Positions 8,126-15,715 of a stretch of DNA of 42,426 nt are shown here, piece after piece; positions within the stretch are counted from its first letter, which is position 1, and each line of letters starts with the position of its first letter. The position numbers and the translations under genes are program-made. The notes beneath the pieces were generated by a model. The model was not told where the DNA came from and ran no database searches. It saw nothing but the letters and a program-made list of their open reading frames with translations. The DNA comes from Acidobacteriota bacterium (lineage in GTDB: Bacteria; Acidobacteriota; Thermoanaerobaculia; Multivoradales; JAHZIX01). The stretch is from the NCBI GenBank assembly GCA_034211275.1, contig JAXHTF010000036.1:1-42426 (forward strand), in the 5' to 3' direction.

Positions 8126-9379
8126 TCAGCCGGGGCGCAAGAAGCGACTGCCGAGGGCGGTGAACAGGGCGGCGAAACCCAAGAGCGCCAGCGACGGTAC
8201 CACCACCGCCTCCAGGCCGCGGCCGAAGGAGATGAGGCTGTGGAAGGCGTCCATGGCCCAGGCGGTGGGAAAGATGTGGCCGGCGGCGCGCAGCCATCCG
8301 GGCATCACTTCCGAAGGCCAGAAGCAGCCGCCGATGGCGGCCATCACCAGGGTGCTGAGCCAGCCCACCGAAGAAGCCTGTTCCTGAGTTTCCAACACCG
8401 CTCCCACCAGGGTGGCGAGGCCGGCGGCGGCGGCGGCGTAGCTGAGCAGCACCAGCGCCAGCCCGCCGGGAGACGAGCCCCAGGAGACTCCGAAGAGGAA
8501 ATGTCCCGCTGCCACCAGGACCACGATCTGCAATCCCGCCAGCAGCAGCCGGCCGAGGAGCTTGCCGGCGAAGATTTGCCCGTAGGTGAGGGGCAGGCCG
8601 GCCTGGCGACGCAGGGTTCCCTGCTGTTTTTCCTGGGTCAGGAAAACGCCGCCGTAGATCACCGTCATCATCAGAACGATGAAGGTCAGGGTTCCCGGAA
8701 CGCTCTGGGCCATGCCCTGGGGCACCGGCTGTCCCTGGCCGGCGGTGGCGACCTGCAGGCGCACCCGCGGCGGGCGCGTCGAGAGGCGCTGGAGCTCCTC
8801 GGCCAAAGTGCCGTTCAGAGCCGTGTTGCCGGCGGTCTCGAAGCTGCCTTCGCCGGAAGCTTCTTCTGGGGTTCCTTCCTCGACCTCATCGTTGGGCTCG
8901 GAGCTCTGCGAGGCCACGTCCCAGGTTTCCGCCATGCGCCCCAGCAGCCGTCCCAGGACCCGCACCACGTGCATCTGCGCCGCGATCGTGTATTGGGGGT
9001 TGGCGTTGCCGCGGCTGGCCAGCTGGAGGGTTTGTTGGTCGCCGGCCAGCGCCCCGGTGGTGAAGCCCGCGGGGATGATCAGCACCCGCGCCGGGTCCTC
9101 GTGCTCCTCCCGTTCCTCCGGAGCCAGCGAGCCCAGGAGCACCAGGGAGATGCTGTCGTCCTCGAGCTCCTGAATCAGCGCGTCCGCCAGCCAGCCGCCG
9201 TCTCGGTCTTCCACCGCCAGGTAGATCTGGGAGGCTTCGCCGCCCCCGCCGCCCATCTGGCCGAAGAGCCACATGAAGGCGATGGGCAGGATCAGCATCC
9301 AGACGAAGGCGGCGCGGTCGCGCACCGTCAGGCGCAGGTCGTTGATCGCCAACAGCCAGATTTTGCGCCCGCCGTTCAC
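8126..9379 (-). CDS. ABC-2 type transporter permease (second subunit)
   Basis: Inner-membrane permease of the ABC2_membrane_3/NatB-YhaP class, 417 residues. It has one N-terminal membrane helix (WMLILPIAFMWLFG), a large extracytoplasmic domain of about 190 residues, then about five helices (TFIVLMMTVIYGGVF, LLLAGLQIVVLVAAG, ALVLLSYAAAAAGLA, TLVMAAIGGCFWP, LALLGFAALFTALG). The SVPGTLTFIVLMMTVIYGG / EKQQGTLRRQ signature is typical of this family. GTG 9379 is chosen: it overlaps the upstream stop as GTGA, indicating translational coupling. With the neighbouring permease it would make a heterodimeric exporter powered by the ATPase at 10713-11636. Substrate unknown; drug, lipid or Na+ export are all precedented for this class. 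Confidence 0.88.
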   Translation of the reverse strand: MNGGRKIWLLAINDLRLTVRDRAAFVWMLILPIAFMWLFGQMGGGGGEASQIYLAVEDRDGGWLADALIQELEDDSISLVLLGSLAPEEREEHEDPARVLIIPAGFTTGALAGDQQTLQLASRGNANPQYTIAAQMHVVRVLGRLLGRMAETWDVASQSSEPNDEVEEGTPEEASGEGSFETAGNTALNGTLAEELQRLSTRPPRVRLQVATAGQGQPVPQGMAQSVPGTLTFIVLMMTVIYGGVFLTQEKQQGTLRRQAGLPLTYGQIFAGKLLGRLLLAGLQIVVLVAAGHFLFGVSWGSSPGGLALVLLSYAAAAAGLATLVGAVLETQEQASSVGWLSTLVMAAIGGCFWPSEVMPGWLRAAGHIFPTAWAMDAFHSLISFGRGLEAVVVPSLALLGFAALFTALGSRFLRPG

Positions 9380-10713
9380 GCTAGCGCTCCCTGCCGCAGC
9401 CGGCGGCCCAGGAGAGTGGATCCGGTGGCCAGGAGGACGGCACCGAGGACGCTCAGCACCGCGATGTTGGTCCAGACGCCGACGACGTCGGCGCGCTCCA
9501 AGAGCAGCGCCTGGAATCCTTGGGTCGCCCAATAAAAGGGAGTGACGGGGGCCACGGCCTGCACCGAGGCGGGCAGCGCGTTGAGGGGCAGAAAGCTGCC
9601 GCTGGCGAAGGCCATGACCAGATAGACCACCGACGAGATGGTAGCGCCCTGCTTGGGAGTGCGGGCGAGACCGTAGAGAGTCGCGGCGGTACCGGTGATG
9701 GCGAGCACCAGGCTGCCGGCGAGGAGGGCGAAGGCCGGCAGGGAGACTCCCCGGCCGCCGATCCACCACGCCGCCAAGGACAGCAGCATCAATGAGAGGC
9801 AGGACACCGCGGCGGTGCTCAGGGCCTTGCCGGCGACCACCGTGCCCGTGCCCAGGGGGGCTACCAGCTGGCGGCCCAGGGTGCCCCGTTCCGACTCCAG
9901 CAGGAGGTCGCGCATGACGTGATCTCCGAGGGTGAAGAGGGCGAAGACCGCGATGCCCGGCAGGATGAAGAGAAAGATGGTGGTGGTCTGGGAGATGGGC
10001 TCTTCGCCGGAGCTCTCTTCCGCTTCCTCCTCTGGGCTCGGGGCGCTGAGGCTTCCCGGGTCCGCTTCCTCAGCCTGGAGATCTTCCAGCGACGCGGTCT
10101 CCAGGGTGATCAACGGTGGAAAGAGCACCGGGCCGGCGCGGGTCACCACCTGGTTTACCGCCACCGCGATCTCCGAGACCTGCTGGTCCGATGGGTTCTC
10201 GCCGTCTCCCCGGAGGAAGGTCGTGACCCGGCTCAGGGGCTGGTCGAGCAAATAGCTCGCCGAGGACAGCCCTTCCGCCAGCACAGTGGTGATCTGTTCG
10301 GCGATCTCCGGCAGGATGCTTTGGGCCGGATTGCGAATCAGCTCCAGGGTCACGGTCCGGCCTTCCAGCAGGTCCTCGGTGAAGTTCTCCGGCAGCCGTA
10401 GCAGCGCCGAGGCTTCTCCCGCTTCCATGCGCTGGAGGCCTTCCTCTCCCACTGCTTCGATGTCGAAATACTCCGCCGCCTGCTCGGCGGTGAAGGCGGA
10501 GCGGACGAGGTTCCCCGCCAGGCCACCGTCCCGATCCTCGATGAGCAAGTGCACCCGGGGGACCGACGGCTCGCCGCCTCCCCCGAAGCTCAGCGCCAGC
10601 AGGCCGGCGAAGACCAGGGGAAAGGAGAGCATCAGCAGAATCGCCAGGGGAGCCCGACGATGTCTCCGCAGATCCTTGACCACCATGGCGGCGAGAATGG
10701 AAAGGCGCCTCAT
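9376..10713 (-). CDS. ABC-2 type transporter permease (first subunit)
   Basis: Inner-membrane permease, about 445 residues, paralogous in layout to the next gene. An N-terminal basic stretch (MVVKDLRRHRRAP) precedes one helix (LAILLMLSFPLVFAGLLAL), then a periplasmic domain with an acidic low-complexity segment (SPEEEAEESSGEEP), then five or six C-terminal helices (TIFLFILPGIAVFALF, ALSTAAVSCLSLMLLSLAAW, FALLAGSLVLAITGTAATL). The ESERGTLGRQLVAPL motif is the family signature. ATG 10713 overlaps the preceding ATPase stop as TGATG; the reading frame is open much further upstream, but those residues are antisense-like reading of the ATPase gene. Part of a three-gene exporter operon. Confidence 0.88.
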   Translation of the reverse strand: MRRLSILAAMVVKDLRRHRRAPLAILLMLSFPLVFAGLLALSFGGGGEPSVPRVHLLIEDRDGGLAGNLVRSAFTAEQAAEYFDIEAVGEEGLQRMEAGEASALLRLPENFTEDLLEGRTVTLELIRNPAQSILPEIAEQITTVLAEGLSSASYLLDQPLSRVTTFLRGDGENPSDQQVSEIAVAVNQVVTRAGPVLFPPLITLETASLEDLQAEEADPGSLSAPSPEEEAEESSGEEPISQTTTIFLFILPGIAVFALFTLGDHVMRDLLLESERGTLGRQLVAPLGTGTVVAGKALSTAAVSCLSLMLLSLAAWWIGGRGVSLPAFALLAGSLVLAITGTAATLYGLARTPKQGATISSVVYLVMAFASGSFLPLNALPASVQAVAPVTPFYWATQGFQALLLERADVVGVWTNIAVLSVLGAVLLATGSTLLGRRLRQGALA

Positions 10714-11636
10714 CAGTCGCGCAGCTCCCGGCCGGTGAGCTTGAGGAAGAGACCGTTGAGACTCGGGGGCTGGATGGCGATGTGCTCCACCTCCAGCTCC
10801 GAAATCGCCTGCAGCAGCTCCATGACGGCGCGGCTCGAGCCGCCGGTGGAGAGGATCATGCGCTGGTCTTCGCTGCTCAGCACCTCGAGGCCGCGGATGC
10901 CTTCCACCCGCAGCCGCACCACTTCGTGGCTGAAGGAGCCGGTGAGGGTCACCGTCTCCTCCTCTCCCACCATGGCCTTGAGCTCGTCCAGCGTGCCTTC
11001 CGCCAGGATGCGGCCGTGGTCCATGATGGCGATGCGGTGGCACAGGCGCTCCGCCTCTTCCAGGTAGTGGGTGGTGTAGAGCACGGTGGTGCCGCCGGCG
11101 GCCACCGCTTCCACCACCTCCAAGATATTGAGTCGTGCTTGGGGATCGATGCCCACCGTCGGCTCGTCCAGCAGCACCGCTCGCGGCTGATGCACCAGGC
11201 CGATGCTCAGATTGAGGCGCCGCTTCATGCCGCCGGAGAAATTCTTCACCGGCTCGTCCGCCCGCTCCTCCAGCCCCACTTGCTCCAGAGCCCGGGTGCA
11301 GGCGCGGTCCAGCTCCTTGCCCCGGAGGTCGTAGAGCCCGGCCCAGAAGCGCAGGTTCTCCCGCGCCGACAGTTCCTCGTAGAGAGCGACTTCTTGGGGC
11401 ACGACTCCCAGCTGCCGCCGGAACGCCACCGGGTCGGCGGCAAGGTCGATTTCGTCGAAGCGAACGCGGCCGGAATCCGGGGCCAGCAGGCCGATCATCA
11501 TCGACAAAGTGGTGGTCTTGCCGGCACCGTTGGGGCCGAGGAGACCATAGATCTGGCCCTCTTCGACGCGGAAGGAGATTCCGTCGACGGCGCGGATATC
11601 CCCAAAGCTCTTGGTCAGGTTTTCGACCTGGATCAC
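10713..11636 (-). CDS. ABC transporter ATP-binding protein (ABC-2/NatA type)
   Basis: Cytoplasmic ATPase, 307 residues, that energises the two permeases encoded directly downstream. Visible motifs in order: Walker A GLLGPNGAGKTTT, Q-loop VVPQEVALYEELS, ABC signature NFSGGMKRRLNLS, Walker B AVLLDEPTVGID, and H-loop LYTTHYLEEAERLC. The C-terminal extension (about residues 220-307) is the regulatory tail common in ABC-2 ATPases of the drug, antibiotic and lipid-export type. GTG 11636 is chosen because AGGAGG lies about 8 bp upstream and the product then starts VIQVENLTKSFG; the frame is open further upstream but with non-protein-like content. First gene of the operon; the 124 bp upstream are shared with a divergent gene. 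Confidence 0.95.
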   Translation of the reverse strand: MIQVENLTKSFGDIRAVDGISFRVEEGQIYGLLGPNGAGKTTTLSMMIGLLAPDSGRVRFDEIDLAADPVAFRRQLGVVPQEVALYEELSARENLRFWAGLYDLRGKELDRACTRALEQVGLEERADEPVKNFSGGMKRRLNLSIGLVHQPRAVLLDEPTVGIDPQARLNILEVVEAVAAGGTTVLYTTHYLEEAERLCHRIAIMDHGRILAEGTLDELKAMVGEEETVTLTGSFSHEVVRLRVEGIRGLEVLSSEDQRMILSTGGSSRAVMELLQAISELEVEHIAIQPPSLNGLFLKLTGRELRD

Positions 11637-11760
11637 GAAGTTCTTCCTCCTGCCTAGACTACGCCCAGGTGCCGGTGCGGGTTGCAAAGTGCCTTGGGGA
11701 CGTACTATACCGGGCGGAGTCTGCGGTGCTTCGGAAGTGTTCGTTGGAAGGAGCTTGTCG

Positions 11761-12408
11761 ATGAGCCGATCTTCGCGCTGGTGGTTCGCCACCATTCTTT
11801 TGGTTGGGTCTCTCGTGCTCGGCGCCGAGGGGAGCCAAGCGCCGGTGCTGACCGGTCCTTTTGGCCTCGAGGCGGGGGCGGGACGGGAGCAGGTGGAGGA
11901 GGTGCTGGGGGAGCTCTCGCCGGTGCGGCCGGCGGTGTTCATGACCTCGTCGGTACCGGGGGATTGGCCTCACCTGGAAACCCTCTCACTGGTGATCACG
12001 CCCAACCAGGGGCTCTGTCGATTGCAGGCCACCACGGCTTTGTTCCCCAGCGCCGCCGACGGTGCCGAGGTGCGGCGACGCTTCGCGGAGCTTCAGCAGC
12101 GGTTGACTCAGAGCCACGGTGAGCCCAGCTTGCTGGATACGGCGGACGGGAAGAGCGCTGGGGAGAGCTGGATGGCGGATCTGCGGCAAAAGCGGGCGGC
12201 GCTGGTGGCGGTGTGGAATGCTGCCGGCGGCTCCGAGTTGGGATTCAACTTGGCGAGCGTGACCTTGAGCGCTCGCGCCCTCAAGGACGATGAGGCCTTC
12301 CTCACCGTCGACTACCTCTACACCATCTGGGACTATTGCCGCCCGGCGCTGGAAGCTGCGGAGGCGGCCGCGGAGGCCGCCGCGAAGAATGCCGAAGGTG
12401 CGCCATGA
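11761..12408 (+). CDS. Exported protein of unknown function
   Basis: Not recognised. The 215-residue product from ATG 11761 has a Sec-type signal peptide: MSRSSRWWFATILLVGSLVLGAEG, with likely cleavage after residue 22-24. The mature part is soluble and mixed alpha/beta (GPFGLEAGAGREQVEEVLGE, PNQGLCRLQATTALFPS, SVTLSARALKDDEAFLTVDY) and ends in an alanine-rich helix. The GLxAGaxxxxVxxxLG opening of the mature protein resembles small domains that recur in envelope lipoproteins, but no family can be named. A GGAAGGAG lies about 10 bp before the start. It overlaps the cupin gene by 4 bp (ATGA), so the two are probably translated together. It is divergent from the ABC exporter operon. Confidence 0.75.
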   Translation: MSRSSRWWFATILLVGSLVLGAEGSQAPVLTGPFGLEAGAGREQVEEVLGELSPVRPAVFMTSSVPGDWPHLETLSLVITPNQGLCRLQATTALFPSAADGAEVRRRFAELQQRLTQSHGEPSLLDTADGKSAGESWMADLRQKRAALVAVWNAAGGSELGFNLASVTLSARALKDDEAFLTVDYLYTIWDYCRPALEAAEAAAEAAAKNAEGAP

Positions 12409-12746
12409 CGCCGCCGACCCATGGGCGGGCGCTGGCCGACTTGCCGGGCTCCAATACCGGAGAAGGTGCCGAAGAGATCTTCGAGCGTTTGGCGGGACGG
12501 GAAGGCGTGACCATCGAGCGCATCGTCTCTCACGGGCACCATTCTCCCGAGGGGTTCTGGTACGACCAGGAGCAGTCGGAGTGGGTGATGGTGCTCCAGG
12601 GGCGGGCGGTGTTGGAGATCGAAGGCCGGGACGAGCCGCTGCACCTCGAACCCGGCGATTGGGTCGACCTCCCCGCCCATTGCCGCCACCGCGTCGTCTC
12701 CACCGATCACCACCAGCCGACGGTGTGGCTGGCGGTGCATTATTGA
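12405..12746 (+). CDS. Small cupin domain protein
   Basis: Single-domain cupin of 113 residues. Cupin motif 1 is seen as HGHHSPEGFWYDQEQSEWVMVLQG, shown here in pieces as HGHHSPEGFWYD then QSEWVMVLQG, supplying metal-ligand histidines and a glutamate. Motif 2 is EPGDWVDLPAHCRHRV with the last ligand histidine. Such stand-alone cupins bind a divalent metal and may act as isomerases, dioxygenases or ligand sensors; no substrate can be assigned. ATG 12405 overlaps the upstream stop as ATGA, which fixes the start. A hairpin that could end transcription follows at 12760. Confidence 0.85.
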   Translation: MTPPTHGRALADLPGSNTGEGAEEIFERLAGREGVTIERIVSHGHHSPEGFWYDQEQSEWVMVLQGRAVLEIEGRDEPLHLEPGDWVDLPAHCRHRVVSTDHHQPTVWLAVHY

Positions 12747-12759
12747 GCGTCTGCACGTT

Positions 12760-12776
12760 GGAAGGCGGGGCCTTCC
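12760..12776. terminator. Hairpin between convergent genes
   Basis: Perfect 7-bp stem GGAAGGC/GCCTTCC with a GGG loop, lying in the 40-bp gap between the cupin gene and the convergent TlyA-like gene. No T-run follows in either direction, so termination is plausible from position but not proven. Confidence 0.45.
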
Positions 12777-12786
12777 CGGAAAGAGA

Positions 12787-13404
12787 TCAGCTCTCCCGAG
12801 CCGGCGCCAACAGCACCAGATACTCCACGTTGCCGCGTTTCTTGCCCTTGCCGCCGAGGATGGGAGAGCGGGTGGAGCCGAGCACGTCCACTCCCAGCTG
12901 CGGCAGCTCGCCCAAGACCCGCTGGTGCACCTCCTCCGCCACTTCCTCCGGCAGCACCCCGCGGTCGAGGTGGGTCTCCTCCTCCGGCGTCACCTCGTAG
13001 TGGGGTTTGACCAGGGAGACGATGCGGCCCTCGCCGCTTTTTTCGACCCAACGCAACGCCGCCGGTACGGCCTTCGCTTGGCGGGTCCAGCTCAAATCCA
13101 CCACCAGCAGGTCCACCGGTTCCTCCGGTGGCTCGGCGTGGAGGGCGTTGGTGCGCTCCCGCACCACCACCCGCGGATCGATGCGCAGCCGGTAGTCCAG
13201 CACCCCATACCCCGTCTCCACCGCCGTCACCTCCGCAGCGCCGTGGCGCAGCAGGCAGTCGGTAAAGCCCCCGGTGCTCGCGCCCAAATCCGCACACCGC
13301 AGCCCTTCCACCGGCAGCCCGAACTCCCGCAACGCGTGCTCCAGCTTCAGGCCTCCGCGGCTGGCGTAGGGTTTGTCTTCATCGGCAGGCTTGTTCTTGG
13401 TCAC
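12787..13404 (-). CDS. TlyA-family (FtsJ-like) rRNA 2'-O-methyltransferase without S4 domain
   Basis: SAM-dependent RNA ribose methyltransferase related to TlyA/hemolysin A, which in characterised members methylates 23S C1920 and, in some, 16S C1409. Seen: YASRGGLKLEHAL, then the SAM site CADLGASTGGFTDCLL, RTNALH, VDLLVVDLSW, VKPHYEV and the closing GNVEYLVLL. The FtsJ catalytic set K-D-K-E is present (K in GGLKL, D in VVDLSW, K in VKPHYE, E in NVEYL). TlyA proteins normally start with an S4 RNA-binding domain of about 60 residues; here the conserved part begins within about 13 residues of the start, so S4 is absent. GTG 13404 has GGAGGG 9 bp upstream; an in-frame start at 13449 would still not supply an S4 domain. 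Divergent from the DUF371/RsmI-like gene 71 bp away. Confidence 0.85.
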   Translation of the reverse strand: MTKNKPADEDKPYASRGGLKLEHALREFGLPVEGLRCADLGASTGGFTDCLLRHGAAEVTAVETGYGVLDYRLRIDPRVVVRERTNALHAEPPEEPVDLLVVDLSWTRQAKAVPAALRWVEKSGEGRIVSLVKPHYEVTPEEETHLDRGVLPEEVAEEVHQRVLGELPQLGVDVLGSTRSPILGGKGKKRGNVEYLVLLAPARES

Positions 13405-13475
13405 GAGCTGTCTCCCTCCGGGACCGGCCGGAGTCTCCGGCGTTCGCAAATCTATCCGCTGTAGAGTAGCCCACC

Positions 13476-14834
13476 ATGAGCCACCCCACTTCCCGCGATC
13501 CAGTCTTTCCCCGCCACGCTGGCGCCGGGGAAGGGGTGCGGTTTCGGGCGCGAGGGCATCGCAACATCAAGGCGAGCCACGGCAAGAGCCTGGAGATCAC
13601 CCGCGAGACCGAGCTCACCGAGCGGGGTACCTGCATCGTCGGCGTGGCGGCGGATTTCGAGCCGCGGCGGGTGGCCTTGGTACGGGGGCCGGTGGTGTTG
13701 CGGCTGCGGGTGGGGGAGCTGGAAGATGAGGTGCGGGCGGTGGTCACGCCGCACATGGCGGCCCGGGAGACCTTGGTGCTGCGGCGCAGCGACCAGCGCG
13801 CCGGGCGGACCTTCGCCTTCGCCGCGGACAAGGGAGCGCGGGATCTGGACCGGAAGCTGACCGAGGCCTTGAGGAATCCAGCGGCGGTGCTGGAGGTGGA
13901 GATCGAAGCGTTGCCCTCCGAGGAGCTGCCAGCGGTGGAGGAGGATGACGCCGGAACCTATCGCCCAGCCCTCACCGGAGCCCTCTACGTCGTGTCGAGA
14001 GCCCAGGCGGAGCATCCGAGCGAGGAGCTTCAGCGGCTACTCTCCGCGGTGGATGCGGTGATCACGGTCGATCCCCTGCCGGATTGGATGATGGCGCTGG
14101 ATCCGCCCGTGGAGCAGTGGCCCCTGACCAGCGCCGTGGCCCCCGACGAAGCGGTGACGGCGGCGGCGGACGCGCTGAGCGCCGGGGCCCGGCTGGCGTT
14201 GCTGCTGGACGAGGGGACCCTCGCCGCCGAATCGCCGGAGCGGGCCCTGGTGCATGCCGCCTGGGAGCGTCGGGTGACTGTCACTCCTGGGCCCACGACG
14301 CCGACCTGGTGGGCGGTGGCGGCGGCGGCAGGGATCGCCCATCCGCCGTTGCAATGGTTGGGTGAGATACCCCGCCGGCGTCAAGAGTTGCGCACCGCTC
14401 TGACCCGGCGCCGCCACGCGGGTGCCTTGGTCGTCAGCGTCCCTGCGCGGCAGCTCGTCGTTCTGGGGGCGACTGCCACCGAGCTCCTGCCGGGATTTCG
14501 GGCGGTGGTGGTGGAAGACCCTGGTGGTCGCCGGGAGTGCTGGTGGCGAGGACCGGTGGAGGGCTTGGCCCAGTACGGAACGATCCGCTCCAAGATGTCA
14601 GCTCCCTGCTGGCTGGTACTGGATCCACCAGCCGGGGAGGATTCTTCGGACGCCGAGAATTCCACCGGAGCGGCCACTCCAGACGATCTGTTGCGAGCGT
14701 TGCTGGACCACGGCTTGCGAGTCAAGACCCTCTCTCCGGCTCTGGCAGCGGCTCAGGGCTGGACCCAGCGCCAGGCCTACCAGCACCTGCTGAAGCTAAA
14801 GGATGCAGTGAGCGGCCCGGAGGGTGGGGAGTGA
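13476..14834 (+). CDS. DUF371 domain fused to a degenerate RsmI-like methyltransferase domain
   Basis: 452 residues, two modules. Residues about 20-150 match DUF371, a domain best known from archaea: FRARGHRNIKASHGKSLEIT, ERGTCIVGVAAD and RTFAFAADKGARDL. Residues about 165-400 follow the tetrapyrrole-methylase fold of RsmI, the 16S C1402 ribose methyltransferase: GALYVVSRAQ, LLSAVDAVITVD, ARLALLLDEGTLAAESPERALV, RVTVTPGPTTPTWW, QWLGEIPRRRQELRTAL. Residues about 410-445 resemble the RsmI C-terminal helix-turn-helix (LLRALLDHGLRVKTLSPAL). The RsmI motifs PTPIGN and AEDTRHT are not conserved (VSRAQAEHP, VDPLPDW), so activity is doubtful or altered. The methyltransferase gene starts 2 bp after the stop, so the two are cotranscribed. 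Domain calls are by eye; a pseudo-enzyme or RNA-binding partner role is an inference. Confidence 0.7.
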   Translation: MSHPTSRDPVFPRHAGAGEGVRFRARGHRNIKASHGKSLEITRETELTERGTCIVGVAADFEPRRVALVRGPVVLRLRVGELEDEVRAVVTPHMAARETLVLRRSDQRAGRTFAFAADKGARDLDRKLTEALRNPAAVLEVEIEALPSEELPAVEEDDAGTYRPALTGALYVVSRAQAEHPSEELQRLLSAVDAVITVDPLPDWMMALDPPVEQWPLTSAVAPDEAVTAAADALSAGARLALLLDEGTLAAESPERALVHAAWERRVTVTPGPTTPTWWAVAAAAGIAHPPLQWLGEIPRRRQELRTALTRRRHAGALVVSVPARQLVVLGATATELLPGFRAVVVEDPGGRRECWWRGPVEGLAQYGTIRSKMSAPCWLVLDPPAGEDSSDAENSTGAATPDDLLRALLDHGLRVKTLSPALAAAQGWTQRQAYQHLLKLKDAVSGPEGGE

Positions 14835-14836
14835 CG

Positions 14837-15520
14837 ATGCGGATTCTCGAAGGCAAGCAGGAGCACGATCTCGACGCCGAGGCCCTGTGGGAGGAGCGCC
14901 GGGGCTACGAGCATTGCTTGGTGGACGTGGGCACCGGCGACGGACGCTTCGTGCTGCGCCATGCCAAAGAGCACCCCGACACCTTCTGCCTGGGGCTCGA
15001 CGCCGTCGCCGACGCCATGCGCAAGGAGGCGGTGCGGGCGCGGCGCAAGCCGACCCGGGGCGGGGCGGCCAACGCGCGTTTCCTGGTGGCGGCGGCGGAG
15101 GATCTGCCGGGGCCCCTGGAGGGCATCGCCGACCTGCTGACGGTCAATTTCCCCTGGGGCTCGCTGCAGCGGATGTTGGTGGAGCCGGTGGAGCCTCAGC
15201 TGCGGCGGCTGGCTGCCCTGGCGGTGCCGGAGGCGCGGGTGGTGATCCTGCTCAACGCCAGCGTCTTCGACGACCACGACTACCGCGACCGCCTGGCCTT
15301 GCCGCCCCTGGACGCGGAGCGCGCCCGCCGCGAGCTGGTGCCCGCCTATGCCCGGGCGGGGGTCGTGGTGGACGAGGTGACGGAGCTCGCCGGCGAGATC
15401 CCCCACCGCACCTCCTGGGGCCAGCGGTTGGTGCGCGGTTCCGCTCGCTCGACGCTGATGTTGGTGGGGCGGCGGGTGGCTGACCTGAAGGCCCCGCGAG
15501 GGGTTGAAACCCCTCGCTAG
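14837..15520 (+). CDS. 16S rRNA (adenine-1408 N1)-methyltransferase, KamB/NpmA type
   Basis: 227-residue SAM-dependent enzyme closely patterned on NpmA/KamB, which methylate N1 of A1408 in the decoding site and confer resistance to kanamycin, apramycin and related aminoglycosides. Seen: SAM motif DVGTGDGRFVL at residues 30-40, DTFCLGLDAVADAM, RKPTRGGAANARFLVAAAEDLP, the NFPWGSL loop and SWGQRLVRGSARS. The two tryptophans that sandwich the flipped A1408 in NpmA (W107, W197) have equivalents here at W107 and W194, and the key arginine near 207 is R204. ATG 14837 is 2 bp after the preceding stop. The last nine codons lie in a palindromic repeat (15496-15517), so the native C-terminus may have been extended by repeat insertion. 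Intrinsic aminoglycoside tolerance is inferred, not shown. Confidence 0.9.
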   Translation: MRILEGKQEHDLDAEALWEERRGYEHCLVDVGTGDGRFVLRHAKEHPDTFCLGLDAVADAMRKEAVRARRKPTRGGAANARFLVAAAEDLPGPLEGIADLLTVNFPWGSLQRMLVEPVEPQLRRLAALAVPEARVVILLNASVFDDHDYRDRLALPPLDAERARRELVPAYARAGVVVDEVTELAGEIPHRTSWGQRLVRGSARSTLMLVGRRVADLKAPRGVETPR

Positions 15521-15544
15521 TACATCTCGTCCCTGGCGGGACGA
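15496..15544. repeat. Twin-hairpin palindromic element (REP/REPIN-like)
   Basis: Two adjacent perfect hairpins. The first has 10-bp arms GCGAGGGGTT/AACCCCTCGC around GA (15496-15517); the second has 7-bp arms TCGTCCC/GGGACGA around TGGC (15527-15544). The arrangement is like repetitive extragenic palindromes that occur in many copies in a genome. It overlaps the last codons and stop of the A1408 methyltransferase gene and may also end its transcript. The copy number cannot be judged from this window. Confidence 0.5.
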
Positions 15545-15715
15545 CACCCCCACCCAGCCCAAGAACGCTGGGAGCACCAGCTCCGAGACGGCACTGGGGC
15601 AGCGGTGACCCGTTTCATTCCATTCGCCCCGCCGGTTCGCAGGCGGTGCCGTAACTAGTTTCACAACTCGTTTGCCCGTCGTGCTGTCGGATCCTCCGCG
15701 AGATATCATCCGCCC

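Noticed and set aside
15496-15517. CRISPR repeat, because of the GGTTGAAACC core
   Set aside because: Only one copy is present, with no spacer array; it is better explained as a palindromic repeat element.
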